Assembly: GCA_963924555.1 (NCBI GenBank)
Contig: OZ004589.1
Location: 5,022,001-5,086,000 of the forward strand
DNA: 64,000 bases
Reading direction: 5' to 3'
Source: Crambe crambe
Taxonomy: Eukaryota > Porifera > Demospongiae > Poecilosclerida > Crambeidae
The number at the start of each line of letters is the position of its first letter. The stretch's first letter is position 1. The position numbers and the translations under genes are program-made. The notes under the pieces were generated by a model. That model did no database searches. It was not told the DNA's origin and saw nothing but the letters and a program-made list of their open reading frames with translations. Shown piece after piece: positions 1 through 11,600 of the stretch.

Positions 1-410
1 CAAGAAGTTAGAAGACATCAAGATCTAGTCAGTTGAGCTTGTATCCATGGATACTACTAAGAGAGATCCCACCCCCTAGTGTAAACATAGTACAAGCCAG
101 ATAAACCACAGGTTAGCACTTCTACAGGATACCTCTGGCAGGTTATTTATAGATACCTTGGCTCCACCTCGGCGTCTATGTAATAACCACCTTGTGTATA
201 TTCTAAAAGCCTGGTGAGATGTTAAGCTTGTGATTTCATCTAGGACGTTGTTCCAAAGGGAGATGGTAGGAGCCATGATGGTAGTTCGTTCTCATTTGGG
301 GGAGAAATATTGTAAGAATTGATATAGCAAATAATCAAGACATCAAGTGAACATGAATAGACTTTAGTGCCTATTAAATTCTGTAGAAATCACTTTCTTT
401 CCTTATTCAG
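1..410. other. Intronic sequence before copy 1 exon 6
   Basis: No exon is visible here. By position it should be intron 5 of receptor copy 1, since the matching intron of copy 2 is 384 bases. The last bases before 411 form a pyrimidine-rich acceptor. A segment of about 30 bases at 344-373 matches copy 2 intron 5 (11955-11984) in reverse orientation. Exons 1-5 of this copy lie left of the window. Confidence 0.6.
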
Positions 411-3400
411 GCTTACCACAGAGGTATCCACTATCCCAAATACATAGTGATGACACTAGGTCGTTTTAGGAGATTTTGGTGGAGGCAAGAAGTTGAAGGT
501 CTCACTTGCACAGCTGACCAGAGAGAGAGTGTGTTACCCTCCTCCCTGGCTTTCTCAGAAAGCTACTTTCTTGATGAAGAGAAAGATGCCAATGTCACTA
601 CTACATCTGGAATGGTAAGTGTGGAAGAACTTTCACTTTAACCACTTAGTATGTATGTCTGGAGTATAGACCTAGATAAGATACCATAGGAGGTGGAAGG
701 TGGGAGCTGGAGGGGCTATGGTGGGGGCTGAGCCCCCAATAATGATTGATTATGACTTTAATTTATTTATGCCTAATTGTCAACATAAATAAAGTCACAA
801 AAATAACCACAAGCAGTAACTGACCACAGACCACAAGAATCAGCACATATGTACGTACTCAGATATTCTACATGTAACTGCATGTCCTTCATAGTGATGT
901 TCTTCCATAATAGACTGGTGCAGAATTTTTTGCTGAAGAAAGGAGGCACATCGGGCAGCCTCCATTGAACATCACTTATCTCCAGTATTCACAGTACTGC
1001 CATAACGCCACTTGGACACTGGTATATGCTCTCAATAAGACACTCAACAGTACGTAGATGATATCGAATGCTTAATATTGACAGTGTCCAGGCTACAATT
1101 TTTATTTTGCTTCTATACTGCTAGCTAATTATTTCCTAATAGGTCTTAATGACAGTGCAGTCAATGAAGAATTAGCTTGTGGTTTCAATGTCACTCCACC
1201 ATTCAGACTGAAGAAGTTCACCTACAGCAACCATAAGTTGATGGATGTAATGTTCCAACATCTTAGTAATACTTCCTTTAATGGAATAACAGTGAGTTAG
1301 CTATATATGAGTGAAACTGTGGCTCTGATTAGATACGCTTAGTTTATATTATGAGCTGTTGATATTCGATATTCTGTGAGCTTCCTGCATGTACACATTG
1401 TATGTATAACTATGGCTTGATCCGTATGTATGTTCTTGGACAGTCCAGGTTTCTTAACCATGCCAGGTGGCAGGTTGGTCTGTTTGTGTGACCATACCTC
1501 CTTTGTTGGCCTCCTGGAGTTTGACTTCTATGAAAAGCTAAACTTCTCACCATTAAGTAGCTATTAGGTTCATAATTCGTAGAGTGAGGTACGTAGGATT
1601 GGGTTGTCATCATCACTATGCATGCAGGGTCCAGTGAGTTTTGGGGACCAAGGGATCAGAAAGCTTAATAACATCACTATTTTTCAGTTTCGAAAGAGAA
1701 CAAATGGTGAGTCTATATATATTTTTTTGCCTGCATGATAATAACAAAGCTTGTCAGAATTATTTTAGCTAAGGCAGTTCCAAATAAATCCTTTCTTATA
1801 GGCAGGCAGGATAAAATAAAAAAATTACCTCAGTATACTATGCATCATGGTCATGTGTTCTAGTACACAGAAACAGCAGTATACTTGGGATCTAGTATGC
1901 AAAGATAAACAGCAGTATACTGAGGATATACAAGTTTAAAATTTATTTCAAAATAGGGCAGGGAAATCTGTTAAATAAGTAATTTATTTTGAACTGCCTA
2001 AGTTATTATAATGGTTATGATTTTTGATGATAGTTACTGATGGAAGCACTTATCTTGACAAGGTGGAGATAGGGAAGGTCAATGAAAGCTTTCACTTCAC
2101 TTATGTAGCAGGGGAGAATGCAAATACAGTGTGGCAAGGTACATATACGTAATCAGTCTACTAGCCTAAGTTGCAACATCAAATCTTTTCTAACAGGAGG
2201 AATAATTCCTTATGATGGTGTGCCAAGGGAGGAGATAGTGACAGTGCATCCAGCCCTTCCTGCTGTCTACATAAACTTGGGTTGTACTGGTATCATGTTT
2301 GCAATAGCATGTCTCATTTTCAACTTTTTGTGTCGCAATGCAAAGTAAGTATGTAGCATACCATATTAGCTAATAACAAGTAAAAGAATTATTTTCAACA
2401 TGAAATTATTTGCTATGCTACAGGTTGATCAAGATAGCTAGCACTAAGCTGAACTACCTGATAGGAATAGGAGCTATCATCCTCTATCTGAACATCATCT
2501 TCTTTGTAATTCCCACCACTTCTCCTGATGTGGTGAATGGTTTCTGCAACCTGACCCCGTGGCTGACAGCCATAGGCTACTCCCTCTGCTATGGCACCAT
2601 CCTAGCTAAGATGGCAAGGGTCTACTACATATTCAGTAATCCATCCTCCAAAAAGAAGGTTATAATGAGATTCTCTATGTAGCTAATTTCTTTAATGATC
2701 GATATAATTATATAGTTGTTTGTTTGTTTGTTTTGGATTTATTGATTTTGCAAACTAGAATAGTTACATCATCAGTGGAATAAACAGTTGTTAAATTACA
2801 TGTGTGTTAATCTTTATAGATTATGAAGGATAAGTTTCTAATGCTGGGTGTGGCAGTCTTGGTGGCCATAGACCTGATTACCCTGGTTGTATATACTCTA
2901 GTAGAAGGCATTCGAGGAAACTTGGTTGCAAAGAAAGTCACACATAGACAGATGCCTACAACAATTGAAGGGGTAAGCATGAAGGAACTGCATGGAGGAA
3001 TGATATGAATAGATACGTACCTACTCTGGACATTGCAGAATTAATAGTTATCAATTAATGGTCGAAGTTTATCCACTCTGATTCTTTAACTAATTTTTTA
3101 AATCGATATAATTATTTATCATAGCTTGTATTTCTTTTCAGGAACTTGGAATCATCACTAATAATTTCATATATATTTGTGATTCCACTGCCCGTGATAT
3201 CTTTCTCGGCATCCTTTATGGGTATAAGATGGTGCTTCAAATCATTGCACTTGTTCTTGCTTTTGCTACCCGCAAGGTGAAGGTCAAAGGTCTTGATGAT
3301 GCCAAGTTCATAGTGGTCACTGTCTACGTGACCAGTATAATTGTGCTGGCTGTTACGATTTTGGCCACTTACTCACTGAAGGAAGTCATTAATGGATTTG

Positions 3401-5609
3401 CTGCTCTGTTCTGCACTGGGTTTCTGATTGGCACTACTGTCATCCTTGGCTTAGTCTTTGTGCCACTGGTAAGTGTATATGTCAGCTAAGCCCCCCATAG
3501 TTATAACCATTATGCTAGCCTTGTATGAAAACATCAGCAAAGTTTGGTTAGGTGGGAGGAGAGAGGATGTGTGGAGCGGGGAAGGAAAAGAAAATATTTT
3601 TCTGGAAACAAGTTATTATCAGTAGTGGCTATGCATTCAATGAATCAGTTAGCTAGCTGTTGATTACTGAAATAACCTAGCAGTTTTTTTAAGCCAGCTA
3701 GCTATACATCTAATTGTCATTTTGATAATAATTAAATCCCCTAATCTTTAATGTAGCTACTGTAGCTATGTAAGAACACAATCTGAAGAATCTGTATAAG
3801 TAGCTATTAGAGCACAAAAATCGTAATAACTATAGCTACATTCAAATTGCCCAACAGATTTATTAGCCATGCAGCTATAAAAATTAATTATTATAGCTAC
3901 TATTTTGACATAATAATAATTATGTATGCTAATCCCAAATAATAATTATTATTATTAATGATCCCAAAATCATTACGATAATCCCAAAAATTATGATTCT
4001 AGTAATAACAGCTAGCTATGCTGTCACTATCAGTTTCAAAGGATTGACGTAATTTTTGTTTTTGTTTTTTTGCTGTTATTTCAACAGTAGCTACGTACAC
4101 TGCAGATTATTATCTTGATAGTTAACTAAAACATTCATTGACAAAATCTGAATTCACTGGACTGGACTACTGGACTGGACTACTGGACTGGACTGCTGGA
4201 CTGGACTGCTGGACTGACCCTTCACCTTAAATTTGACCACAAAAATACATTATTGCCACTTAAAAAATACTGGAAGTGATATAATTACTTGTAGCTACAC
4301 TAGTAATTTGTAAATGCTAGTCTCGTACATGCTACAGACCCTGGCACATGAGAAACTATAGAAGTCTAGTGTAGCTACCAGTAATTACTATAGTCACCAC
4401 TTCCTTCCTGGGAGGGAGGGAAGTGGAATGGAGGGGAGGGTAGAGCTCGACTTAAAATTGCCAACTAGTAGCTAATTTATTTATTTTATGATGAGCAGCA
4501 AACATACCCTATGGCATTACCATAAAATTGCACAAGACAACGAGTGTGGTTCAGAGGTATGCAGGATGATATGCACTTCTAGTGGTAGACAAATTACTAG
4601 TGTAGCTGCCAGTAATTACTGCTATTAATTCAGTTTCAGTTATAGGTTAACTTTTAGTGGCAATAATGTTATAAAAATGTAGCCATTTTTATGATCAAGT
4701 TTATGCACTGTAAAAACAGAAGTGCTATATTATGTACACTAGAATGTCCCAATGCACACACTCACTAGGTGTGCAATGCACACTAATTTGTCCCTATACC
4801 CACACCATAAGTGTGCAGTGTACGCTTTCATTTTTACAGTGTAAGGTGAAAGGTCAGTCCAGTAGTTCATTCCAATATAATCTAGTCCAGTAGTCCAGCC
4901 CAGTGAATTTAGACACCCTACGTACATAGTCAGCCCTTTACTCACAGCATTTGATGTATTTGCATCATCAGCATGTAAGGGAAGGGTCTGGTGCTGTCCT
5001 GGAAATATCCAGGACCTATAGCAGAGAGGTGCTATGTAGCTAACATAAAAGAACCTTGCAAGTCAGCTCATAAGGAGCACCATGCATTGAGTTGGACATT
5101 ATGAGTTAATGCCCTCATTACTCTGTACAGATGGTGGGCTTGTATAAGGATCCGAAAGGGGATAGCATCTTTGAGAGAAGCAGTGCTGCAGCTAGTTATA
5201 GCCATCATTCCACAGGCATCACCAGAGAGGACGGCTCAAGTAACAATAATAGTGAAGTGCCAGGACTGCGAAAGAGAATAAAAGAATTGGAAGATGAAGT
5301 CAAAGTATGGGTGCATGTATAGATAGATAGCTACGTATAGTGGACTGTTTAGTGATAATTTGGACTAGGAATTTTGTCAGTTCTGTGTATAGAGGGATTA
5401 TAAGGTGTGTATATATTCCAATGTTGAGATACTATATTCCATGCATGCAGGAGCTCAAGACTATTCGAGGGAAACTGGAGGAGACCTCGGTGAACTCAGA
5501 ACCTGTCCTGCTGTCTGTGCTACAAACCCCCCATGGGACTATGTGTGACACTACAGAGGAACAGGCGAATGCAGGGAATAATACAGTCCACAAGAAGATG
5601 GAGGAGTGA
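411..5609 (+). CDS. GABA-B-like receptor, copy 1 (5' part outside window)
   Basis: Class C GPCR, metabotropic GABA receptor type, acting in the plasma membrane. Coding exons seen: 411-614, 914-1049, 1143-1291, 1628-1706, 2034-2138, 2197-2344, 2424-2658, 2820-2972, 3142-3468, 5131-5304 and 5451-5609, equal to exons 6-16 of the complete copies. All have GT/AG borders and compatible phases and give 622 residues plus stop. They encode the second half of the Venus-flytrap domain, seven membrane helices, a cytoplasmic coiled coil (RKRIKELEDEVK) and an acidic tail ending KKMEE. Family marks are the TM3 cysteine (GFCNLTPWL) with its loop-2 partner (YICDSTARD), the KGLDDAKF loop before TM6 and the end of TM7 (LGLVFVPL). 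Exon 14 has one codon more than in the other copies. The ligand is inferred from family only; sponge receptors may bind other amino-acid-like molecules. Confidence 0.93.
752..800. repeat. Small inverted repeat in copy 1 intron 6
   Basis: The arms GACTTTAATTTATTT and AAATAAAGTC can fold back on each other. The nearby stretch 700-735 is purine rich and ends in GGGGGCTGAGCCCCC, another perfect short palindrome. Copy 2 lacks both in the same intron, so they look like a later insertion. Confidence 0.4.
4147..4914. mobile_element. Non-autonomous inverted-repeat transposon in copy 1 intron 14
   Basis: The two ends are inverted copies. The left end carries several direct repeats of a CTGGACTGGACTA unit followed by GACCCTTCACCTTA. 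The right end has TAAGGTGAAAGGTCAGTCC followed by the reversed units and ends in AGTGAATTTAGACACC. The interior codes for nothing recognisable. The right terminus resembles those of the element at 39151-39964 (TGTCTAGATTCAGTGG), so the two probably belong to one family. It makes this intron 1662 bases, much longer than in copies 2-5. Confidence 0.65.
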
Positions 5610-5749
5610 TGCCTACAGCTATTGTGATTATTGAACCATTTTAAATAGCTAACCAAAGTTTATTTGTTTCATAACTATTTAGTCATGTAGTTGCTTCTCA
5701 AGTAGTTATAGCTATAATGTGTTTAGAAACTACAAACACCTTTTACTAT

Positions 5750-5897
<148 letters not shown>

Positions 5898-6105
5898 TCA
5901 TGTTGAATTTGCATGCATCCATGGTTGTGCACATACGGATAACCTTTTGAAGTCTCATTTTATGCTTTGCTTTCCTTTATAGCTATTAGCTTAAAAATTG
6001 TATTAATGATGTCAGGCTACTTGTGAGACAGATCAGCTATGGATTAATTCCTGTAGCTATTATGTAAGCTATAGCTATCTCTAATTAGAAGCCTTCAGAA
6101 GCCAT

Positions 6106-6200
6106 GTTCAGTGAACAATAATGCTCCAATATCTTCTATTAACTGACTGACTTGAAGTTGAGTATACTGTTCAAGTTATTGGCCAATTTTGCCAACAACC
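6106..6200 (-). pseudogene. Relic of the membrane-collagen gene, exon 1 fragment
   Basis: This stretch matches the minus-strand collagen gene near 18605-18690 in the same orientation. The shared run includes GACTTGAAGTTGAGTA and TTGGCC, with small indels. It corresponds to the extracellular juxtamembrane part (QLQVRQLMDDVGALFTAQS in the intact gene). No collagen triplets or membrane segment remain beside it. It indicates that the duplicated unit once contained the antisense collagen gene as well as the receptor. Confidence 0.75.
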
Positions 6201-6363
6201 ATGCACTCAATCATGTCTAGTCTTCCAGGTTAAACCCCAGCCCTATATATACTCTTCAAGCCTACTTTATATTTTAATGCCCCACTGCACAAATATACAA
6301 ATCACTATAAACACTATATACACCTTACCAATTAGCTAGTAGTATAACAGAACTGTAGTCACT

Positions 6364-6471
6364 CAGTGCACACGACTTCTCCACAAACCCAAAAATTGGT
6401 AGCAATTGGATCAGGATATTATGTGGCTACTGAACCCACAGCTGAAGTATCTCACTACTAGTCTACCACAG
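6364..6471 (+). pseudogene. Relic of receptor exon 2
   Basis: It aligns to the exon-2 segment that encodes the IGSGCS...TEPTAEVSHY part of the ligand domain, and it keeps the GT donor after 6471. The glycine-cysteine-serine motif has lost its cysteine (GSGYYVATEP) and an in-frame stop follows SHY. Neither exon 1 nor exons 3-14 are present around it, so it is a dead fragment of a former receptor copy between copies 1 and 2. Confidence 0.8.
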
Positions 6472-7069
6472 GTTAGATCACATGCTGTTGTAGGGGCACC
6501 TAATGTACAGTAGCTCTAATATTAGTAAAAAATCTGAGGAGAGATAGCTCCCAAAGCCAAAAAATACTGTTGATTATCATGCCTTCATGAGTGTTCTTAA
6601 CTAACCCATGCAGTCAGTATCAAAAACAAGTGAGCACAAAAATGTGGTCCTAAATCTAGCTGGCCTGTAGCTAATAATGTACTGCAGCAATAATTATATG
6701 AAATGTTTAACCTACATCCACTTCCTATAGGAGCTGTAAATGTAGGGATTGTCTACAGTCCAGCTAGATAGTCATTAAATTATTATGCTCTTGATATACG
6801 TAGGTGTGCTGAAGAGCATAAAGATAATAGCTATAGCTAGTACGTGCGTAGGTAGAATTTTTAGTGTGATGATTCTATTTTTGACATGCGAGATTAGTTC
6901 TAAGGTGAGCTAGTATTAGTCCAGCCATGTTGTACCTAGAACTTATACGTATACACTGCACTCATAGGATATCAGCAGCTGCATGCATGCATTGTCTAAT
7001 TGGAGATGCATGCATGGGGACACATGAAAAAACCTTTCATTAATTTTTAGCTAGCTAAAGCTACATGTA

Positions 7070-7345
7070 ACCATGTACAGGAAAGTGGATTCCACGATAA
7101 TATTTAGCTAGCCACATCGTAACCATGAAAGTGGATTGCAGGAAAGTGTTCCATAATACTCTTATCTATACCCTATTAGCTACACGAGCATGATGACTAT
7201 TATTTGACTTTGTATTATGAAATTAGCTAGCCATAGCTAGCTACATTCAATTCAAGTAGGAAAGTGGGTTCCAAGAAAGTGTTGCCCCTACTGTACGTAC
7301 ATTTAATAATGCCCTTATCTACCCTATTACACACGAGCATGATGA
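7070..7345. repeat. Degenerate tandem duplication
   Basis: Two units (about 7080-7200 and 7256-7345) share the phrases GAAAGTG, CTTATCTA, CCCTATTA and CACGAGCATGATGACT in the same order. No coding potential is visible. It lies inside the relic between copies 1 and 2. Confidence 0.6.
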
Positions 7346-7397
7346 CTGCACTGGATGCATAGGAAGTCTTAGTACAGCCCCAAATTTTCCCTATTAT

Positions 7398-7451
7398 GAA
7401 GTCAAGGTATGAGTAGACACTAATACAGTCTACAAGAAGATGGAGGAGTGA
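7398..7451 (+). pseudogene. Relic of receptor 3' end (exon 15 end and exon 16 tail)
   Basis: GAAGTCAAG followed by GTATGAG resembles the end of exon 15 with its donor. Soon after come ACAGTCTACAAGAAGATGG and the terminal GAGGAGTGA of exon 16. The following 3' flank also matches the region after copy 1 (5610-5750). The exon-16 match is clear; the exon-15 match is short and could be chance. Confidence 0.7.
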
Positions 7452-8531
7452 TGCCCAGCTATTGTGATCATTGAATTATTGAACCTTATTGAATGCGCTT
7501 CATTTCATGCTTAGCTATGACAGCTATAGTTATAATCAAAGGCTTATTATTAGCTATAAACACCATTTACAATTGGAAATTTTAGTTGTACGATTGCAGG
7601 AGCTTGTGAACGAACAGATTCAGCGGTTCAGTCTGGTAACATGCCAGTAGTAGAAATACAGGAAACATTGGCTGACAGAGATCGAGCACATGTACAACTA
7701 TATAAACTCAGGACTAACAGAATGTTCTCAAACAAAATGCACACACAAATACATTTAGCTATACTGACACACACACTCATTAGAATTCAAAGGGAGCTAC
7801 ATCTACACTCTGCAAAAATTGCTCCTCCTTAGTACGAAGCTATAGCTATCTAGCTGAAGTATCGATGTCATTGATCAAATTAAGTGACATTCTTGCAACT
7901 GATGGCTATTTTCCCTCTCCAATCTTCTTAATGAGAATCTAAACACAAATGAATGTATAGTCAATCTGTCAGCTTCAATCACAGCCTCTGACCCTTTCAG
8001 CATAAGTTGGGATGTGTCAGTTTCAAGAGAGTGAATTCCTGGCAAGTACATGTATACCAGTGTAAAGTTGGTACTATTAAAATTGTGTGTGCCATTAATG
8101 GCATAGCTAGGGTTACAAAGTTAGACATAGGGCATGATGTGTTGTTATCAGGGATGTACGTAGCTAATGAGCATTTTCATCTTGCGTAAAAGACTAAAAA
8201 GCGATTTCATAATTCAAAGCAGGTGGTGAAAATCATGATCATGAGATAGAAACTTGTCAGTTTCATTTTTTCACTTTGTCAGTTATTTTAAGGAAACCTA
8301 ATGGCAGTATTAATGGTAAAGTAGAAGTATATGAATTATGAATTCTTTAGTTTACATTACATAAGTGTGGTCCTGTAAATAATTATAAACTTTGAGGGCA
8401 GTTGATTATTTTTTTAAAACCAAAGCTGCTATCCTTACAACAAATTCACAATACCATTTTCCCCCTACCATCCAGAACATGCTGCAGAAACTCAGTTTCT
8501 GCCCAATGGCCGGACTCTACTCTGTATTGAC
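7452..8531. other. Spacer before copy 2
   Basis: The first part is the duplicated 3' flank of a receptor gene. At 7600-7740, after an acceptor-like TTGCAG, a short charged frame begins (QETLADRDRAHVQLYKLRTN) with coiled-coil character. It could be a stray receptor-tail exon, but nothing supports transcription. I see no other gene up to the copy 2 promoter. Confidence 0.4.
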
Positions 8532-8556
8532 TGCGCATGCGGAGAATGCGCATGCG
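8532..8556 (+). promoter_or_regulatory. Two NRF1-like palindromes upstream of copy 2
   Basis: TGCGCATGCG occurs at 8532-8541 and again at 8547-8556, with the second ending 85 bases before the ATG. The motif is the core of the vertebrate NRF1 site (YGCGCAYGCGCR), which is typical of TATA-less promoters. The same decamer precedes copies 3, 5 and 6 at a similar distance. Function is inferred from sequence and position. Confidence 0.6.
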
Positions 8557-8640
8557 TATAGACTATAGGCACTGATTTTAATCTGCGCGGAGCTTGCAGG
8601 CTCGCAAGCTTGGATGACCACGAAATATTTACAAAAAAAA

Positions 8641-11600
8641 ATGCAGTACCCTCTAGCCAGTGTGTTGCAGTCACTCTTACTGATATCTGTAGTGCAGTGT
8701 TCTGCTCTATCCTATGATCCAGATGACTATCTTGAAGTGTACCCAGATCCCAGGAACTCTGAGGTACTCCAGGGGAGAACCCCTCTCTACTTTGCTCTCA
8801 TCCAGAGTCTGGATGGACAAGTGAATGGATCTGGCACTTTAGCAGGAGTGAAGGTGGCTCTGGACAGGATCAACAATGACAGCAGTTTGCTCCCAGGATA
8901 CACTCTCCACTACACGTCAGCAAATTCTCAGGTACGATGATACATAGCTAACTATAACCTTCAATAGGTCATATGAGTTAATCTGTAGTGTAAAAGGAAT
9001 GTAAGCTTGAATGCACTACACTCTCAACTTTTTCACGAACCCAAAAAATTGGCTGTAATTGGATCAGGGTGTTCTGTGGCTACTGAACCTGCAGCTGAAG
9101 TATCCCACTACTACAACATCACTCAGGTTAGAGGTAGCTAGTAGCTATGCTCCCATATACGATCATGAAAACATCTCTTTCACATTGGTTGCCAAGATCT
9201 TAAAATGGGTTTTGATAGTGAAGAGTTTCATTTGCATTTCTTGTTTGTCTAATTTGTAAAAAATAACATTTTAAAGAAAATATTGTTGATTGACCATAAT
9301 TCAGCTTCACTGATGCTTCAATGCACTACTTTTTAAAGTTTAGTATACTCTGTTGGTAGCTATCCCTAGTCAGTATGCATGTGTGATGATAATTATCTAT
9401 CGACTGGTATGCATGTTCTGCATTCCTCTCATCATCAGTATCTTTAGCTATACCTGCATGTCTTGTTCCTTATCAACTTATGATAATATCATTAGCCTAA
9501 AATGGCAAATCATTGCCTAATTTTGTACCTATGTGTAAAAACAGTCTTATCTGCCATAATCATTATTTTTCGTAGCCATGATAATTAATTATGGTAACCA
9601 GCTTAGGGATTAAGTTATCGGTCATGGTGTTCATAGCTATATAATTACGTTGTTTTTTTTTAACCCTCAAAATTATCTTCAAAGACTGACTTTTAAGGGT
9701 GGTACGTGGCGGCACATCCCGCCCACACATGGTTGCTAAGGGGTCATATCTCCAAAACTACTTGCACCATAGACTTTAAACTGCACATGGCTATAAAGCA
9801 GCTTAGAAATACTACACACAAAAAAAAGAAGAAGAAAGGTCAAGTCCTACAGGTGCTATGAACAGTTTTCGAATTCAAACTAAAAAGCATTACTTCTCAT
9901 CAACCACCAAATTTCACTGGCTGATTTTTGGATTGTAGCTTTCTAGCACCACTCTCTTAAAAAAAAAACAAAAAAAAAAACAGAAGGGTTTGTTGATATC
10001 TATTTTACTTGTTGATTTAGCCCAGGAACTTAAAATACTCACTTTTGGGAACTCAAAAAGTAAAGTACGTAGATACCAACAAATCCTTCTACTAAGAAGC
10101 TTTAGGCCAAAAATCAGCCACTTAGTTTCAGCGGTCGGTCACCAAGAAAGAATACTTTGATCTGCATGGCTTTGTATCAGGAGCTAAGATGTTCTTGCAA
10201 TAAACAAACATACAAACAAACAAGTTTGCTGCTGGTATAGTCTAGACCTGCCATCATGCATGAATTCTGCTAGGTGGTACAATGTCATAATTAATCAGTG
10301 GATGGGGATGAGAAGAGATGAATGGCGATTCCAGAACTCTTCTTTGTCCTTAGATATCCTGTGTATCTTCCTCTGGCTTGTTGGGAAACAGATTCCGATT
10401 TCCTAGCTACTTCCAACTACTTGCAAAATTGGAGAATTTAGCTATTGGGTACTACGGAGTCATCAGACAGTATCGTTGGAGAAGGATAGCTCTCATTGTA
10501 CAGGATGAAAACGTTTGGACAGCGGTATGATTAGAACTTAACAGAGATCTATTCTAGAAATTTTAATTACTGCTACAGTAGGGGGGAAATGCAGACAACT
10601 TTTGGCATAGAAATTTTTTAAATTCAAAATGACTCTCAGAAGCTACCAGGGTTTCATCTAGGAATTCCACCTTGGAGGGGAAGCTCATGGAACGTGTAGT
10701 TGGGGGCCCAGGGCTGGATCCAGGGGTGGGGTTGTGGGGGTTGCAACCCCCCCCCCCCCTTTTGTTCCCAAGTTATTATAAAATGAAAATGCAATTTGAC
10801 TACTTGCTTAGCCATGTTTGACAACTTGTGTTTCTCCTCTAAAGTAGTGTAATTAGAAGAGAGAACATGTTATTACATGTGTGGGCCAACTAAACTAGGA
10901 ACTAATGTGGCTACTATGGCTACGGTCAAAGAAAGAAACAATCTATGTATACATGACACATCCATTTTGGCTTTCACTTTCACACATGGGATAACTTGGT
11001 GCATACTAAACTGTGATTTCCTTTTATGATCACACCTGTGACCATGCATGTGTCACTTTAAAGATATTACATTTTCAAGGTTACACATTAGATAACTCAG
11101 TGCCGTGATTTGAGGTGTGACCTTACATGTGTCACTTTGAATTTGAGTACCAGTGAAAATGCTTGGATCCTACTTAGAAGTATTTTTTTGTCCTAAAATT
11201 TGGCAATATTTTTTTTTTTTTGGGGGGGGGGGGGGAAGCTGGGTCAGTTTGGGGGAGAAGTTGAGCTGTTTGGAGCGATAGAGGAAAGATTTTAGACTAT
11301 AATAAGCTCTGAAGTTATGATCATGAATCTGACTCGACTTTTAAGTTACGTAGGTTATTCATAATTACAGGCCATGAATGAACTCAAGACTTTGCTGGAT
11401 AAAAACAATGTGGAATACACTGAGAAACAATTCAATACTAGTGCTGGTATCAAAGGCCTGGGTCCAAACCCATTTGTAAGTAGTGATGGAACTAGAGAGT
11501 ACAACAGTAATCACTTACCAGCTAGCCAAGCTTGTATCCTTCATATATAATAATGCCTTGACTTTTAGGATGAAAACTCAAGGATTTACCTGCTCTCAAT

